Shown here piece by piece: positions 35,239-43,736 of a stretch of 64,000 nucleotides of DNA (positions within the stretch are counted from its first letter, which is position 1; every line of letters begins with the position of its first letter). Origin of the DNA: Pseudomonas sp. WN033 (lineage in GTDB: Bacteria; Pseudomonadota; Gammaproteobacteria; Pseudomonadales; Pseudomonadaceae). The DNA lies in contig NSKG01000002.1 in the NCBI GenBank assembly GCA_002287035.1, forward strand, positions 124,001 through 188,000, given 5' to 3'. A model generated the notes under the pieces. That model was not told the DNA's origin, did no database searches, and saw only the letters and a program-made list of their open reading frames with translations. The translations under genes were made by a program, and so were the position numbers.

Positions 35239-36348
35239 CTACTTAGCAACGTGCTCATCTACAAAAACTGGGTAGTCGATGTAGCCTGCCGCACCGCCGC
35301 CATAGAAAGTCGCGCGGTTGTAATCGTTGAGCGGGGCGCCCAACTTAAACCGCTGTACAAGATCAGGATTCGCAATAAAGTTGCGGCCAAATCCCACTGC
35401 ATCAGCCCGACCTTCGCTGATCGCTTCTTCAGCCATCTCTTTAGTGAATCCACCAGAAAGGATCAGCGGCTTCGGCCAGAAAGGGCGCAGCTCAGCCGTT
35501 GCCTGCGGTGTCTGGACCTCCATACCAGCTCCAGAGCGCGCTTCGATAAGACTGAGATAAGCAATGTCCAGCTTATTCAGCTCACCCAGTACATAGCTGT
35601 AGAGCTTGATCGGATCGGAGTCGCCCACGTCGTTATAGGTACCGAATGGAGACAACCGAACGCCGACCCGATCAGCTCCCCAAACATCAATGACCGCTTG
35701 CGTCACCTCAAGCAGAAGACGGGCACGATTCTCAATAGAACCGCCATAGTTATCGGTCCGCTTGTTTGAACTGTCATGCAGAAACTGCTCCAGGAGATAA
35801 CCATTCGCGCCGTGTACCTCAACACCGTCGAACCCTGCTGCAAGCGCGTTACGGGCACCATCGCGGAAGGTCTTAATGATCCAAGGAATCTCATCAGGCT
35901 CTAGAGCACGCGGTGTTTCGTAGGGAACCGTTTCCCACTGAGGAGTGAAAGCAGTCAGGCTCGTAATCGGGATAGCTGAGGGAGCGACTGGCAGCAACCC
36001 GTCCGGTTGAAGACTGGAATGCGAGGAACGGCCAACATGCCAGATCTGCAGGAAGATGGTTCCACCCTTCGCATGAACCGCGTCGGTCACCTTCTTCCAA
36101 ACTGCCACTTGCTCAGCCGAATAGATACCAGGGGTTCCCGGATAGCCTTGGCCGAACGGAGTCGCCTGCGTCGCCTCAGCCACGATAAAGCCACCTTTCG
36201 TGGCGCGCTGACCATAGTACTCAGCAGCGAATTCGTTTGGAGCACTACCGACACCGGCTCGCATACGGGTAAGCGGAGGCATGACTACGCGATGGCTCAA
36301 CTCATAGCGACCGATACGTAGGGGAGTAAACAACGGAGATGCATGCAT
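35239..36348 (-). CDS. Old Yellow Enzyme family alkene reductase 2
   Basis: About 369 residues starting MHASPLFTPLRIGRYELSHR, with AAGGA ahead. The motifs parallel copy 1: VVMPPLTRMRAGVGS, IWHVGRSSH, EVHGANGYLLEQFLHDSSN, YGGSIENRARL and GRNFIANPDL. The two copies are related but clearly diverged, so they may differ in substrate rather than being a recent duplication. Expression should be under the operator at 36578-36594 through a leader of about 220 bases. Confidence 0.93.
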   Translation of the reverse strand: MHASPLFTPLRIGRYELSHRVVMPPLTRMRAGVGSAPNEFAAEYYGQRATKGGFIVAEATQATPFGQGYPGTPGIYSAEQVAVWKKVTDAVHAKGGTIFLQIWHVGRSSHSSLQPDGLLPVAPSAIPITSLTAFTPQWETVPYETPRALEPDEIPWIIKTFRDGARNALAAGFDGVEVHGANGYLLEQFLHDSSNKRTDNYGGSIENRARLLLEVTQAVIDVWGADRVGVRLSPFGTYNDVGDSDPIKLYSYVLGELNKLDIAYLSLIEARSGAGMEVQTPQATAELRPFWPKPLILSGGFTKEMAEEAISEGRADAVGFGRNFIANPDLVQRFKLGAPLNDYNRATFYGGGAAGYIDYPVFVDEHVAK

Positions 36349-36379
36349 TGGATTGGTCCTTTCGATTGATTGGTCGTCG

Positions 36380-36517
36380 TTACAGTGATGCTGTGCCAGG
36401 TAGTCGGACGCTCAGAATGTAGCCGTCGTAGCCATTGAAAATCAGGCACCGGCCATGAGCTGAGGTCATCGAGATCTGGGTTGCGCTAACCCCTAACAAC
36501 AGGCTGAGAAACGGCAT
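36380..36517 (-). CDS. Possible 45-residue ORF in the leader of Old Yellow Enzyme 2
   Basis: ATG at 36517 is preceded by GAAGGAGAAAGTG, a strong ribosome-binding site, and the frame closes with TAA at 36380. The peptide starts MPFLSLLLGVSATQIS and ends GYILSVRLPGTASL. It lies inside the mRNA leader predicted for Old Yellow Enzyme 2. It has no recognisable family. It could be a true small protein or a translated leader that affects downstream expression. Confidence 0.35.
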   Translation of the reverse strand: MPFLSLLLGVSATQISMTSAHGRCLIFNGYDGYILSVRLPGTASL

Positions 36518-36571
36518 CACTTTCTCCTTCGGTTAGGACCATTCATTACCCAGGTCCGGTGAAGTAAATAT

Positions 36572-36600
36572 ACTATGACCGGTCGTCTTGAATAAATCAA
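36572..36600 (-). promoter_or_regulatory. Old Yellow Enzyme 2 promoter with TetR-type operator in its spacer
   Basis: Minus strand: TTGATT (36595-36600), 17-bp spacer with AAGACGACCGGT, CATAGT (36572-36577). The 31-bp block is identical, except for one base, to the promoter of the CoA-transferase operon at 42261-42291. Confidence 0.72.
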
Positions 36601-36752
36601 GACTATCTCAAGAAATTTCAAAAGCCCGCATTTCTGTGAATAGTGGAGAGGTCTACACCTCTGAAACTGGAGAATCTATGGCGGCTATTTGCGAAGCCGC
36701 CTCCGGAGAGGTTGTAGCCGTGCTTGACATCCATCAGCGCATCAATCAACTT

Positions 36753-36768
36753 AAGACGACCGGTCTAA
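36753..36768 (+). promoter_or_regulatory. TetR-type operator upstream of the zinc alcohol dehydrogenase
   Basis: AAGACGACCGGTCTAA, 151 bp upstream of the start codon. TTGACA is at 36724-36729, but no convincing -10 at standard spacing was found. Confidence 0.6.
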
Positions 36769-36918
36769 GTAACTTAATAAGCAGCATGACCGCAGCAGCC
36801 GAGCTGTGATTTTGCAGCAGCAGGCTGGAGAAGAAAGGCCCTGACCTTCTCGGAAAACCCCGATCGAGTCCCACCCAGGCCGACGGGAGACTTTGAGCGC
36901 ATTACGGAGAGGACAATA

Positions 36919-38001
36919 ATGATAAGTTACGAGGTACAACAATTTGGCACCCAACTCGCCAAAACGGAACGCGAAACACCTCGCCCAGAGGGACGGCAAG
37001 TGTTGTTGCGCGTTCTGGCGACAGGTGTCTGCCACACCGACATCCATATCTGGCAGGGCGGATATGACCTCGGAGGTGGCGAACAACTGTCGATGGCGGC
37101 GCGGGGGATCTCACCACCGCTGACTCTGGGCCACGAAATTGTTGGTGAAGTGCTCGCCACCGGCCCTCATGCGGAAACGGTGTCACTAGGTCGACGGTAT
37201 CTGATCTATCCCTGGATTGGCTGTGGCACTTGCAAGGTCTGCCTGCGCGAGACCGAGCAGGTTTGCACGTCTCCGCGCTACCTTGGAATCATGCAGCCAG
37301 GCGGGTACAGCGACCACGTACTGGTGCCCGACTCTCGCTACCTCATCGACATCGGTGACATGCCAGCAGAACAGGCCGCGCCTTATGCTTGTTCGGGGCT
37401 AACGGTTTATAGCGCACTACGTAAGATCAACCCAGCCGTGCTTGCGGAGGAACCTGTGGTCATCTTCGGTGCTGGCGGGCTTGGCCTTATGGCTATCACA
37501 CTGCTGGACGTGCTTGGTGGCGCAGGCGCGGTGGTTGTTGAGACGGACGCAACACGCCGTGAAGCTGCCGTAGCGGCAGGTGCCATCGCAGCTATCGACC
37601 CCCTTGTTCCCGATTTCGCGGATCAGGTCAAGAACGCCGCGGGAGGGAATGTCTGGGCCGTGCTCGATTGCGTTGGTGCTGCGCAAACAGTACAGGCGTC
37701 GCTGGACTTGCTGGTTAAAGGCGGCCAATTCATTCAGGTTGGGCTTCTCGGAGGCCGTATCCAGATCCCAACCCCAGTAATGCCGCTCCGCTCGATAAGT
37801 TATCACGGCTCCTTCGCTGGCAGCCTCCCTGAACTACAGGATCTGATGACTTTGGTGGGTCAGCGCCCACCTCTTGCAATCCCTACCTGCTGCCGCCCCT
37901 TGGAAACAGCCTCCGCTGCGCTCAACGATCTTGAGCACGGTCGAGTGGTCGGGCGATTGATCCTACAACCTCATCAACACCAGAGCAGTCTGGAGTCCTA
38001 A
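36919..38001 (+). CDS. Zinc-dependent medium-chain alcohol dehydrogenase
   Basis: About 360 residues from ATG 36919 behind GGAGAGG. Catalytic zinc ligands Cys in TGVCHTDIHIW and His in GHEIVGEVL; structural zinc cysteines in CGTCKVCLRETEQVC (C-x2-C-x2-C-x7-C). The Rossmann motif GAGGLGLMAI is followed by VVVETDATRREAA; the acidic residue after beta-2 favours NAD over NADP. It oxidises an alcohol to aldehyde or ketone. It is divergent from Old Yellow Enzyme 2 across a control region with two operators, so the two are likely induced together. Confidence 0.9.
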   Translation: MISYEVQQFGTQLAKTERETPRPEGRQVLLRVLATGVCHTDIHIWQGGYDLGGGEQLSMAARGISPPLTLGHEIVGEVLATGPHAETVSLGRRYLIYPWIGCGTCKVCLRETEQVCTSPRYLGIMQPGGYSDHVLVPDSRYLIDIGDMPAEQAAPYACSGLTVYSALRKINPAVLAEEPVVIFGAGGLGLMAITLLDVLGGAGAVVVETDATRREAAVAAGAIAAIDPLVPDFADQVKNAAGGNVWAVLDCVGAAQTVQASLDLLVKGGQFIQVGLLGGRIQIPTPVMPLRSISYHGSFAGSLPELQDLMTLVGQRPPLAIPTCCRPLETASAALNDLEHGRVVGRLILQPHQHQSSLES

Positions 38002-38040
38002 GGAGCCCCTCCATACTGCTCTAAAACGCTAGACATGACA

Positions 38041-38074
38041 GCACCAGCAGGTAAAGAAGAGTACCCGCTGGTGC
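38041..38074. terminator. Bidirectional terminator hairpin
   Basis: GCACCAGCAGGTA / TACCCGCTGGTGC stem of 13 pairs with one mismatch, 8-base loop, between convergent alcohol dehydrogenase and MFS genes. Confidence 0.55.
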
Positions 38075-38158
38075 CCACCGTCTTGCCTAATCGAAACATC
38101 CAAGCACCCATAACCTGCGACAAAAGACGTATTGCCACGATTACGGCTACTCCCTCGC

Positions 38159-39526
38159 CTACCCGTTATCTGCCAACTCTGAAGCTCGCCCGGCATCAGG
38201 AGCCGATTGTACAGCCGCCGACGCGCGATGGTTGATCGTCGCGACAGCAACTGCGCCTACCACACTAGCAACTGCAATAGCCAAAAAGCTCTGTTGCGGC
38301 GTCAGTTGAAGTGCCACCAGCCCACCGATAAAAACCGGCGCGAGCATGCCGCCAATGCGTCCAGCAGAGTAGTTCAACCCAACCGCAGTGGTGCGTATAT
38401 CGTTTGGATAGAACATCCCACCATAGGCATTCGTGAGAATCTGAGTCCCCAGCGTAAAGGCCCCCAGGGCTATTACCAATAGAGTCAGCAGATTCGGAGC
38501 GAGACCAGATGCGATGGCGATTAGCGAAACTGCTGCTAGTCCATAAAACGCGAACAACACCCACTTGGGGTGCGCCTTATCAGACAGCCACCCTCCGCAG
38601 GTTGCTCCTAGTACAGCGCCCACATTGTAGTAGATGAGAAAGTTTAGAGCAGAGTCCAAGCTATAGCCGAGTGCTCCCATCAACTTGGTGAGCCAAGTAT
38701 TAAGCGCGTAGAGCATGAACAAACCACAGAAATTTGCGACCCAAAGCATCACCGTGCTAACCGCACGGCCATCCTGAAAAATCTTTCCGATACTAATAGC
38801 AGCACTACCCTCTCCATGCCTCTCGTGGCCAAAACCAAACCTCGTGCGCTCATCGATAGGATAGCTCGGGTCAATCTTGCTAACGATTTCGCGCAATTCA
38901 GCGTGACGCCCTTGCTTAATCAGTAGCGTTAACGACTCCGGGATGGCATTCAAAAGAAAAGGGATCAACAACACCGGTGTTCCAGCAGCAAAGAAGACAG
39001 CTTGCCATCCATGTGACTCGATTAGCCCTTTACCAAGAAGAGCAGCCGCCACACCACCCACCGCGTAACCACATGAGAAGAGAGCAAGGGAGCGCGTCCT
39101 AATTGAGCGCGGGGCATACTCCGCCACCACTGAAATCAGGATAGGTATCAACCCCCCTAGGCCAAGCCCTGCGAGAAATCGCAAGATACCGAAGGTGATT
39201 GGATCTCTCACTAATCCAGCCGCCGCGGTTAGCAGGCTAAAAGAAGCAACTGAGACCGCGACCGTAACCTTACGGCCGAAGCGATCGGCGAGGACTCCAA
39301 ATAGTGCTGACCCACATGCCATGCCTATTAGGCTCGCACTGGCCAACGCTCCTGCCGTTGTTGCACTGATCTGCAGATCATTCATGATCGCAGGCAGGGC
39401 CGCGCCTGTAACCGCAATGTCGTAGCCGTCTATCACCAGAATAATGCTTGCCCAGAAGATGACCAAACCGTGAAACCGGTTGAACTTGGCCTGATCTACG
39501 AGCTCTTGGATATTTATTATTTTCAT
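38159..39526 (-). CDS. MFS transporter, aromatic acid:H+ symporter (AAHS) type
   Basis: Start at ATG 39526 behind AGGAAAG; the longer frame to 39703 adds 59 unlikely residues. About 455 residues with 12 hydrophobic segments. The family-defining DGYDIAVTGAALPAIM in segment 1 and GVLADRFGRK between segments 2 and 3 match AAHS members such as PcaK and BenK, with FLAGLGLGGLIPI in segment 4. It would import an aromatic or cyclic carboxylic acid with protons. It lies downstream of the CoA-transferase gene on the same strand, 426 bp away. Confidence 0.9.
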   Translation of the reverse strand: MKIINIQELVDQAKFNRFHGLVIFWASIILVIDGYDIAVTGAALPAIMNDLQISATTAGALASASLIGMACGSALFGVLADRFGRKVTVAVSVASFSLLTAAAGLVRDPITFGILRFLAGLGLGGLIPILISVVAEYAPRSIRTRSLALFSCGYAVGGVAAALLGKGLIESHGWQAVFFAAGTPVLLIPFLLNAIPESLTLLIKQGRHAELREIVSKIDPSYPIDERTRFGFGHERHGEGSAAISIGKIFQDGRAVSTVMLWVANFCGLFMLYALNTWLTKLMGALGYSLDSALNFLIYYNVGAVLGATCGGWLSDKAHPKWVLFAFYGLAAVSLIAIASGLAPNLLTLLVIALGAFTLGTQILTNAYGGMFYPNDIRTTAVGLNYSAGRIGGMLAPVFIGGLVALQLTPQQSFLAIAVASVVGAVAVATINHRASAAVQSAPDAGRASELADNG

Positions 39527-39952
39527 TTCTTTCCTCGTATTACGTATTGATCGCAAATCACACGCTTTTTGGCTCAACGTTGCGGCATGCGGCCAAATTG
39601 CAGTTGCGTAACGCGTATCACCGGCCCGACCGCGGAGCCTCTCCACGTCGTACCGCGCTACTTGAATGCTTGGGTGACCTAAAATTCCGAGAGAAGACAT
39701 CATGGGCGCAAAGGATCTGGCCTTGATCCCCTCAGGGCATTACCGAAAGAAAACCTGAGCTAGTAGCCAGGGACTGGTCGCTGACCGCCACGCCTCAAAC
39801 GGGTGATAGCCCCATAATTACTGTCGTCGCACCCGAATGCCCCGACCCAGCCGAGACATTCGACGCGTTGACAATGGAAGGAAGGTCAATTGGAAGGTTC
39901 AGAAAACGTTGCTGGCATGCGATCCAAAAATCGCTACCTGCCGCAGACCGGG
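39527..39952. other. 426-bp gap between CoA-transferase and MFS genes
   Basis: No gene, operator copy or strong hairpin was recognised. Both flanking genes read on the minus strand. The gap probably holds a separate MFS promoter or the remains of a lost gene. Confidence 0.45.
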
Positions 39953-41215
39953 CTAGCCAACGCCAACACTTGACGCCGTTTCTGGCAGGCTGAGAGCACC
40001 CCGCTCCTTCAGCTGCTGCAGTTGCTCATCACTCATACTCAGCAACTCCTGCAGCACTGAACGGGTGTCTTCACCAAGCGTAGGCGGCCGGGACCGAATC
40101 GGCAGTCGATGACCGTCCAGACGGTATGGAGGCGCATATACAGGCGTTGTACCCTCAACAGGATGGGCCATCTCCTGCACCAAATTTCCTCGACGAGTGC
40201 GTTCGCTGGTTAATGCCTCGTGCAGGCCTGACACCTTACCGCACGGAATCCCGGCTGAGGTCATCCGTTCGAGCAAGTCGTCACGCTTGAAGCCAAGCAA
40301 CAATTCGTTGAGCAACTCAACCAAATCGACCCTGTTTTGTGAGCGGCCCACATTTGTTGAGAAACGCTGATCATCCGCTATATCTGGACGCTCAAGAACC
40401 TGTCGACAAAACTTATCGAATTGTGAGTTGTTACCCACAGCGATCATCAGAGGTCCATCTGCTGCTTCAAACATCGCATAAGGCACAATCGAAGGGTGCG
40501 CATTCCCATAGCGAGGAGAGTCGTGCCCCAACTTCAGCGCATCAAGGCCCTGATAGCTCGTAACCATGACTCCACAATCGTATAGAGCCATTTCGATAAG
40601 ACGACCTAGGCCAGTCTGTTCACGACGGAACAGCGCAGCAAGCACCGCCTGAGCCGCATACATACCCGTCATGAAGTCGACGACCGAGACACCGAACTTT
40701 AGTGGTGGCCGATTTGCTTCGCCATTGATAGCCATCAGTCCGGATTCGCCTTGGATGATCAGGTCATAACCCGGCCGAGTCGCTTCGGGACCGCTGGAGT
40801 CGTATCCAGCGATAGCACAATAGACGATGTCATTCTTGATGGCCTTGAGCTGCTCGTAACCTACGCCTAGCTTCTCTGCATCACCTGTCTTGAAGTTGTG
40901 AATGACAACATCGAACTGCGGCAGCATTTCATAAATGATCCTGACTGCATCAGGATTTTTGAGGTCCAGGGTGACGGATCGCTTATTGCGATTCATTCCA
41001 TTGAAGTAGGTAGTCTCTGTTTTGCCGATTCGGATACCCCAGTCCCGCGTATCATCTCCACGACTTGGATGCTCAATTTTCACTACATCTGCGCCGAAGT
41101 CAGCGAGCACCTGGCCACACAGAGGACCAGCGAAAACACGGGAGAGATCAAGGACACGGACATCCTGAAGCGGAAGATCTAAGCCCTTCGGAAGGTCGGA
41201 ATTATAGGCTGCCAT
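39953..41215 (-). CDS. CaiB/BaiF family (class III) CoA-transferase
   Basis: Start at ATG 41215 (MAAYNSDLPKGL), overlapping the end of the upstream hydratase by 14 bp; an earlier in-frame start at 41239 is possible. About 420 residues. Family motifs: RVLDLSRVFAGPLCGQVLADFGADVVKIE at the N-terminus, NRNKRSVTLDLK, and the catalytic Asp in GYDLIIQGESGLMA. It moves CoA between carboxylic acids, giving an activated substrate without ATP. Together with the hydratase it forms an operon whose promoter carries the TetR palindrome. The acid substrate is not known. Confidence 0.92.
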   Translation of the reverse strand: MAAYNSDLPKGLDLPLQDVRVLDLSRVFAGPLCGQVLADFGADVVKIEHPSRGDDTRDWGIRIGKTETTYFNGMNRNKRSVTLDLKNPDAVRIIYEMLPQFDVVIHNFKTGDAEKLGVGYEQLKAIKNDIVYCAIAGYDSSGPEATRPGYDLIIQGESGLMAINGEANRPPLKFGVSVVDFMTGMYAAQAVLAALFRREQTGLGRLIEMALYDCGVMVTSYQGLDALKLGHDSPRYGNAHPSIVPYAMFEAADGPLMIAVGNNSQFDKFCRQVLERPDIADDQRFSTNVGRSQNRVDLVELLNELLLGFKRDDLLERMTSAGIPCGKVSGLHEALTSERTRRGNLVQEMAHPVEGTTPVYAPPYRLDGHRLPIRSRPPTLGEDTRSVLQELLSMSDEQLQQLKERGALSLPETASSVGVG

Positions 41216-42053
41216 TATCTTCACCTTTCTGTTGGCCATTTTGGATTTTCAGCTCGCCAGCGGTGCGTAGCGCTGTGTAATCCGCCTGCCGCTTCTCAAG
41301 GAACGAGTTAATCCCCTCGCGTGACTCTTCCGATTCCTGCGAAAGGACCATGTATCGTGCTTCCAGCTCCAGCTGGGCATCCAACGTATTGCGCTGCCCC
41401 TGCCAACAGAGATCTTTGATACGAGACATTGCCCGCTCGGGGCCAGTGGCAATCTGAGCTGCGAGAGCGATTGCCTCGGCCAACGCTTGGCCGTGCTCGA
41501 CTAAACGATTGACCGGACCCAAAGCATGAAGCCGCTCGCCACTTAGCCGCTCTCCAGTCAGGCACAGTTCAGTCAGCACCTGCCGGGATACGAACTCAGC
41601 AAGAAAAGCTGTAGCACCGCCATCCGGTGTCAGTCCGACCTTGACATAAGCGGCGGAAAAGACAGAGGTCCTCGCCGCCACAAGCATGTCGCAGGCAAGC
41701 GCAAGTGACAGACCCGCCCCGGCGGCGGCGCCTTCCACTGCTGCGATAACCGGCTTCGGAAAGTCACGCACGCTACGAATTAGATTGTGCAGGCCTTCAA
41801 GCTTCTCTCTGCGCTCCCCAATCGGAAGCTCGCGGCGCGTAGCAAGTTGGCGCAGGTCTCCTCCCGAGCAAAAATGCCCACCCTCTCCCGTCAGAACGAC
41901 AGCACCCACAGTCGAGTCTGCAGCGGCGTCGCTTAGCGCGCCTGAAAGCGCTTCATAGAATTCCGGCGAGAGCGCGTTTCGTGCGGCGACGTTGTTGTTG
42001 GACAACACCAGCACAGCACCCTCGCGGCGCAACAATATTGCTTGGCTTGCCAT
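41202..42053 (-). CDS. Enoyl-CoA hydratase/isomerase family protein 2
   Basis: Start at ATG 42053 behind GGAGGA, spacing 8. About 283 residues. Crotonase fold with NNNVAARNALSPEFYEAL, oxyanion loop GGHFCSGGDLRQLA, and the second loop AAVEGAAAGAGLSLALACDM; TPDGGATAFLAEF has Asp where hydratases have Glu, which resembles isomerase or PaaG-like members. It is the first gene of the CoA-transferase operon, with a leader of about 200 bases. Confidence 0.9.
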   Translation of the reverse strand: MASQAILLRREGAVLVLSNNNVAARNALSPEFYEALSGALSDAAADSTVGAVVLTGEGGHFCSGGDLRQLATRRELPIGERREKLEGLHNLIRSVRDFPKPVIAAVEGAAAGAGLSLALACDMLVAARTSVFSAAYVKVGLTPDGGATAFLAEFVSRQVLTELCLTGERLSGERLHALGPVNRLVEHGQALAEAIALAAQIATGPERAMSRIKDLCWQGQRNTLDAQLELEARYMVLSQESEESREGINSFLEKRQADYTALRTAGELKIQNGQQKGEDNGSL

Positions 42054-42261
42054 CGAGTTTTCCTCCATTCATTCATTGCTTTCGGCTCGGCACAAGTTTT
42101 CGAGCGCGTTGAGCATGGTTTTTATTCGTAAAGCGCACACGGCCATCAAAACGACCGACATGTTTCATGTATGAAACGAGGCGTCTCTTTTCTAGGGTTG
42201 ATTGAGGCTGGAGAGATCCAGCCGCTCAGTAGGCTCTGTAGCATCTGCATCAACTTAACTT

Positions 42262-42290
42262 ACTATGACCGGTCGTCTTGATTAAATCAA
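42262..42290 (-). promoter_or_regulatory. CoA-transferase operon promoter with TetR-type operator in its spacer
   Basis: Minus strand: TTGATT (42285-42290), 17-bp spacer with AAGACGACCGGT, CATAGT (42262-42267). The architecture is the same as at 36572-36600. Confidence 0.72.
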
Positions 42291-42396
42291 GCACTCACCC
42301 ATTCCAATCCAGAATGAGCTAAAACATCCAAAACGGTCTTTTGTGGTAGCCTTTTCAAGAACACACTTGACAAACGCAGGCAGTGACGGAAAATTA

Positions 42397-42412
42397 AAGA
42401 CGACCGGTCAAA
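42397..42412 (+). promoter_or_regulatory. TetR-type operator in front of tetR2
   Basis: AAGACGACCGGTCAAA, 22 bp ahead of the tetR2 start codon. A perfect TTGACA lies at 42367-42372, so the operator would be near the transcription start and allow autoregulation. Confidence 0.65.
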
Positions 42413-42433
42413 GTTCAACAGGTGCTAAAGAAA

Positions 42434-43051
42434 ATGCAATCCCAAACGCCCCCTGCCCGCAGAGGTCCTAAGCCAAACCCGGACACACGGAAAAACCTAA
42501 TTCGTGTGGGAATGAGAATGTTCCATGAAGCAGGCTACGCAGCTACTGGCCTGAAGGACGTCGTTAGCGGCGCCAAGGTGCCAAAGGGTTCGTTTTATAA
42601 CCACTTTGAGAGCAAGGAAACATTCGGTAAGGAAGTAATCGATTTCTACTTCGACAGCGGCCTGGTCCTAATTCGCGAAATCCTCACAGACAGCAACTCC
42701 CCTCCACTGGCGAGGCTGAAACACTATTTCGATGATCGCATAGACGCCTTTAAAACAAATGGCTTCGTGCGCGGATGCCTGATGGGTAACTTGAGTTTGG
42801 AAATTGCCGACCATAGCGAGGCCATACGCGACACTATTGCCACCCACTTCGAGACATGGAGCGGCCTCATAGCGGACTGTATCGCCGAAGCACAAAAGTC
42901 AGGAGCTATCAGCAACAGCCTAGCCGCGCCGCTGCTAGCTCAGTTCATCTTGAATAGCTGGGAAGGAGCGTTGCTTCGCATGCGAACTGAAAAGACTGAT
43001 CGTCCGCTTACGGAATTTCGCGAGGTGGTCTTCGGCTCTCTGCTCACCTAG
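42434..43051 (+). CDS. TetR-family regulator 2 of the catabolic island
   Basis: Start at ATG 42434 (MQSQTPPARRGPKPNPDTRKNL) behind AGGTG; a GTG at 42422 is in frame. About 205 residues. The HTH ends in VPKGSFYNHFESKETF, with the same recognition helix as regulator 1, and the C-terminal domain shares the pattern GCLMGNLSLEIADHSEAIR with GCLIGNFSSEMSRHPDFQ of regulator 1. The proteins are paralogues with diverged ligand domains. They may compete for, or jointly occupy, the seven palindromes. Confidence 0.9.
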   Translation: MQSQTPPARRGPKPNPDTRKNLIRVGMRMFHEAGYAATGLKDVVSGAKVPKGSFYNHFESKETFGKEVIDFYFDSGLVLIREILTDSNSPPLARLKHYFDDRIDAFKTNGFVRGCLMGNLSLEIADHSEAIRDTIATHFETWSGLIADCIAEAQKSGAISNSLAAPLLAQFILNSWEGALLRMRTEKTDRPLTEFREVVFGSLLT

Positions 43052-43125
43052 CCAGCGAGTCGCTGGCCACTGCAAAGTACTGCACGTCAGCTCTCTAGCC
43101 AATCTGCCTTAGTCTGCATGTCCAT

Positions 43126-43651
43126 TGAATCGCCCCGGATTCCTTAGACACTTTCCAGGCTCAGTAAATGTCGCTTTTCAAACTCTACGGCGCTAGCTGG
43201 TTGTTGAAACCATGCCGGCGCTTTGGGTTGTAAAACATCTAGATGTAGTCGAACACCTCAGCACAAGCATCCTGGCTGGTGCTGTAGATTTTTCGCTTGA
43301 TTCGCTCACGTTTCAGCAGCTGGAAAAAGCTTTCCGCTACTGCGTATTTTAGGATGTCTCGCTCTTCGGTCACGCGCTTGAGTTCGGCACGAAGGCGACG
43401 CAGCTCAGCTTGCTGACCGTCCTCTTGCGCGCGCTGCTCCTGGGGCTTTCTGTAGCGTTTAACCCAGGTATACAGGCTGTGGGTCGACATGCCCAATTGA
43501 GCAGCCACCTCAGCCACTGGCAGACCCCGTTTGGTCACCTGTTCGACTGCTTCGATTTTGAATTCTTCGGGATAACGCGGGTTGCTCATGGCACCTCCTA
43601 GTGGGCGGTATTATGAGGCTTGGAGGTGTCTACGAAACTAGGGGCGATTCA
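43126..43651. mobile_element. Internally deleted IS3-family element (526 bp)
   Basis: The ends form an imperfect inverted repeat: TGAATCGCCCCGGATTCCT at 43126 and, on the other strand, TGAATCGCCCCTAGTTTCG from 43651, both running into TAGACAC. Inside is one frame that fuses the start of OrfA to the end of OrfB. The catalytic core is gone, so the copy can move only if transposase is supplied in trans. No clear target duplication was seen. Confidence 0.8.
43239..43589 (-). pseudogene. IS3 transposase OrfA-OrfB deletion fusion
   Basis: Residues 1-85 are an IS3 OrfA (MSNPRYPEEFKIEAVEQVTK, HTH, then a leucine-zipper helix ending EERDILKY). The frame then jumps to AESFFQLLKRERIKRKIY and CAEVFDYI, which belong to the C-terminal end of OrfB after the DDE domain. 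About 700 bp that should encode the catalytic core are missing. Confidence 0.85.
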
Positions 43652-43736
43652 CGTTTCATCGCCACGAGAAGAATACTGATTTGGGAAACATGCTGAATAA
43701 GCTCCACCGGCTCACCCAACTCGTTTTTCCCTTGAA

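Noticed and set aside
36588-36809. Plus-strand frame of 73 codons, or 43 codons from ATG 36678, upstream of the zinc alcohol dehydrogenase
   Set aside because: It runs through an operator and the probable promoter of the dehydrogenase and has no family pattern; GGAG before 36678 is the only support.
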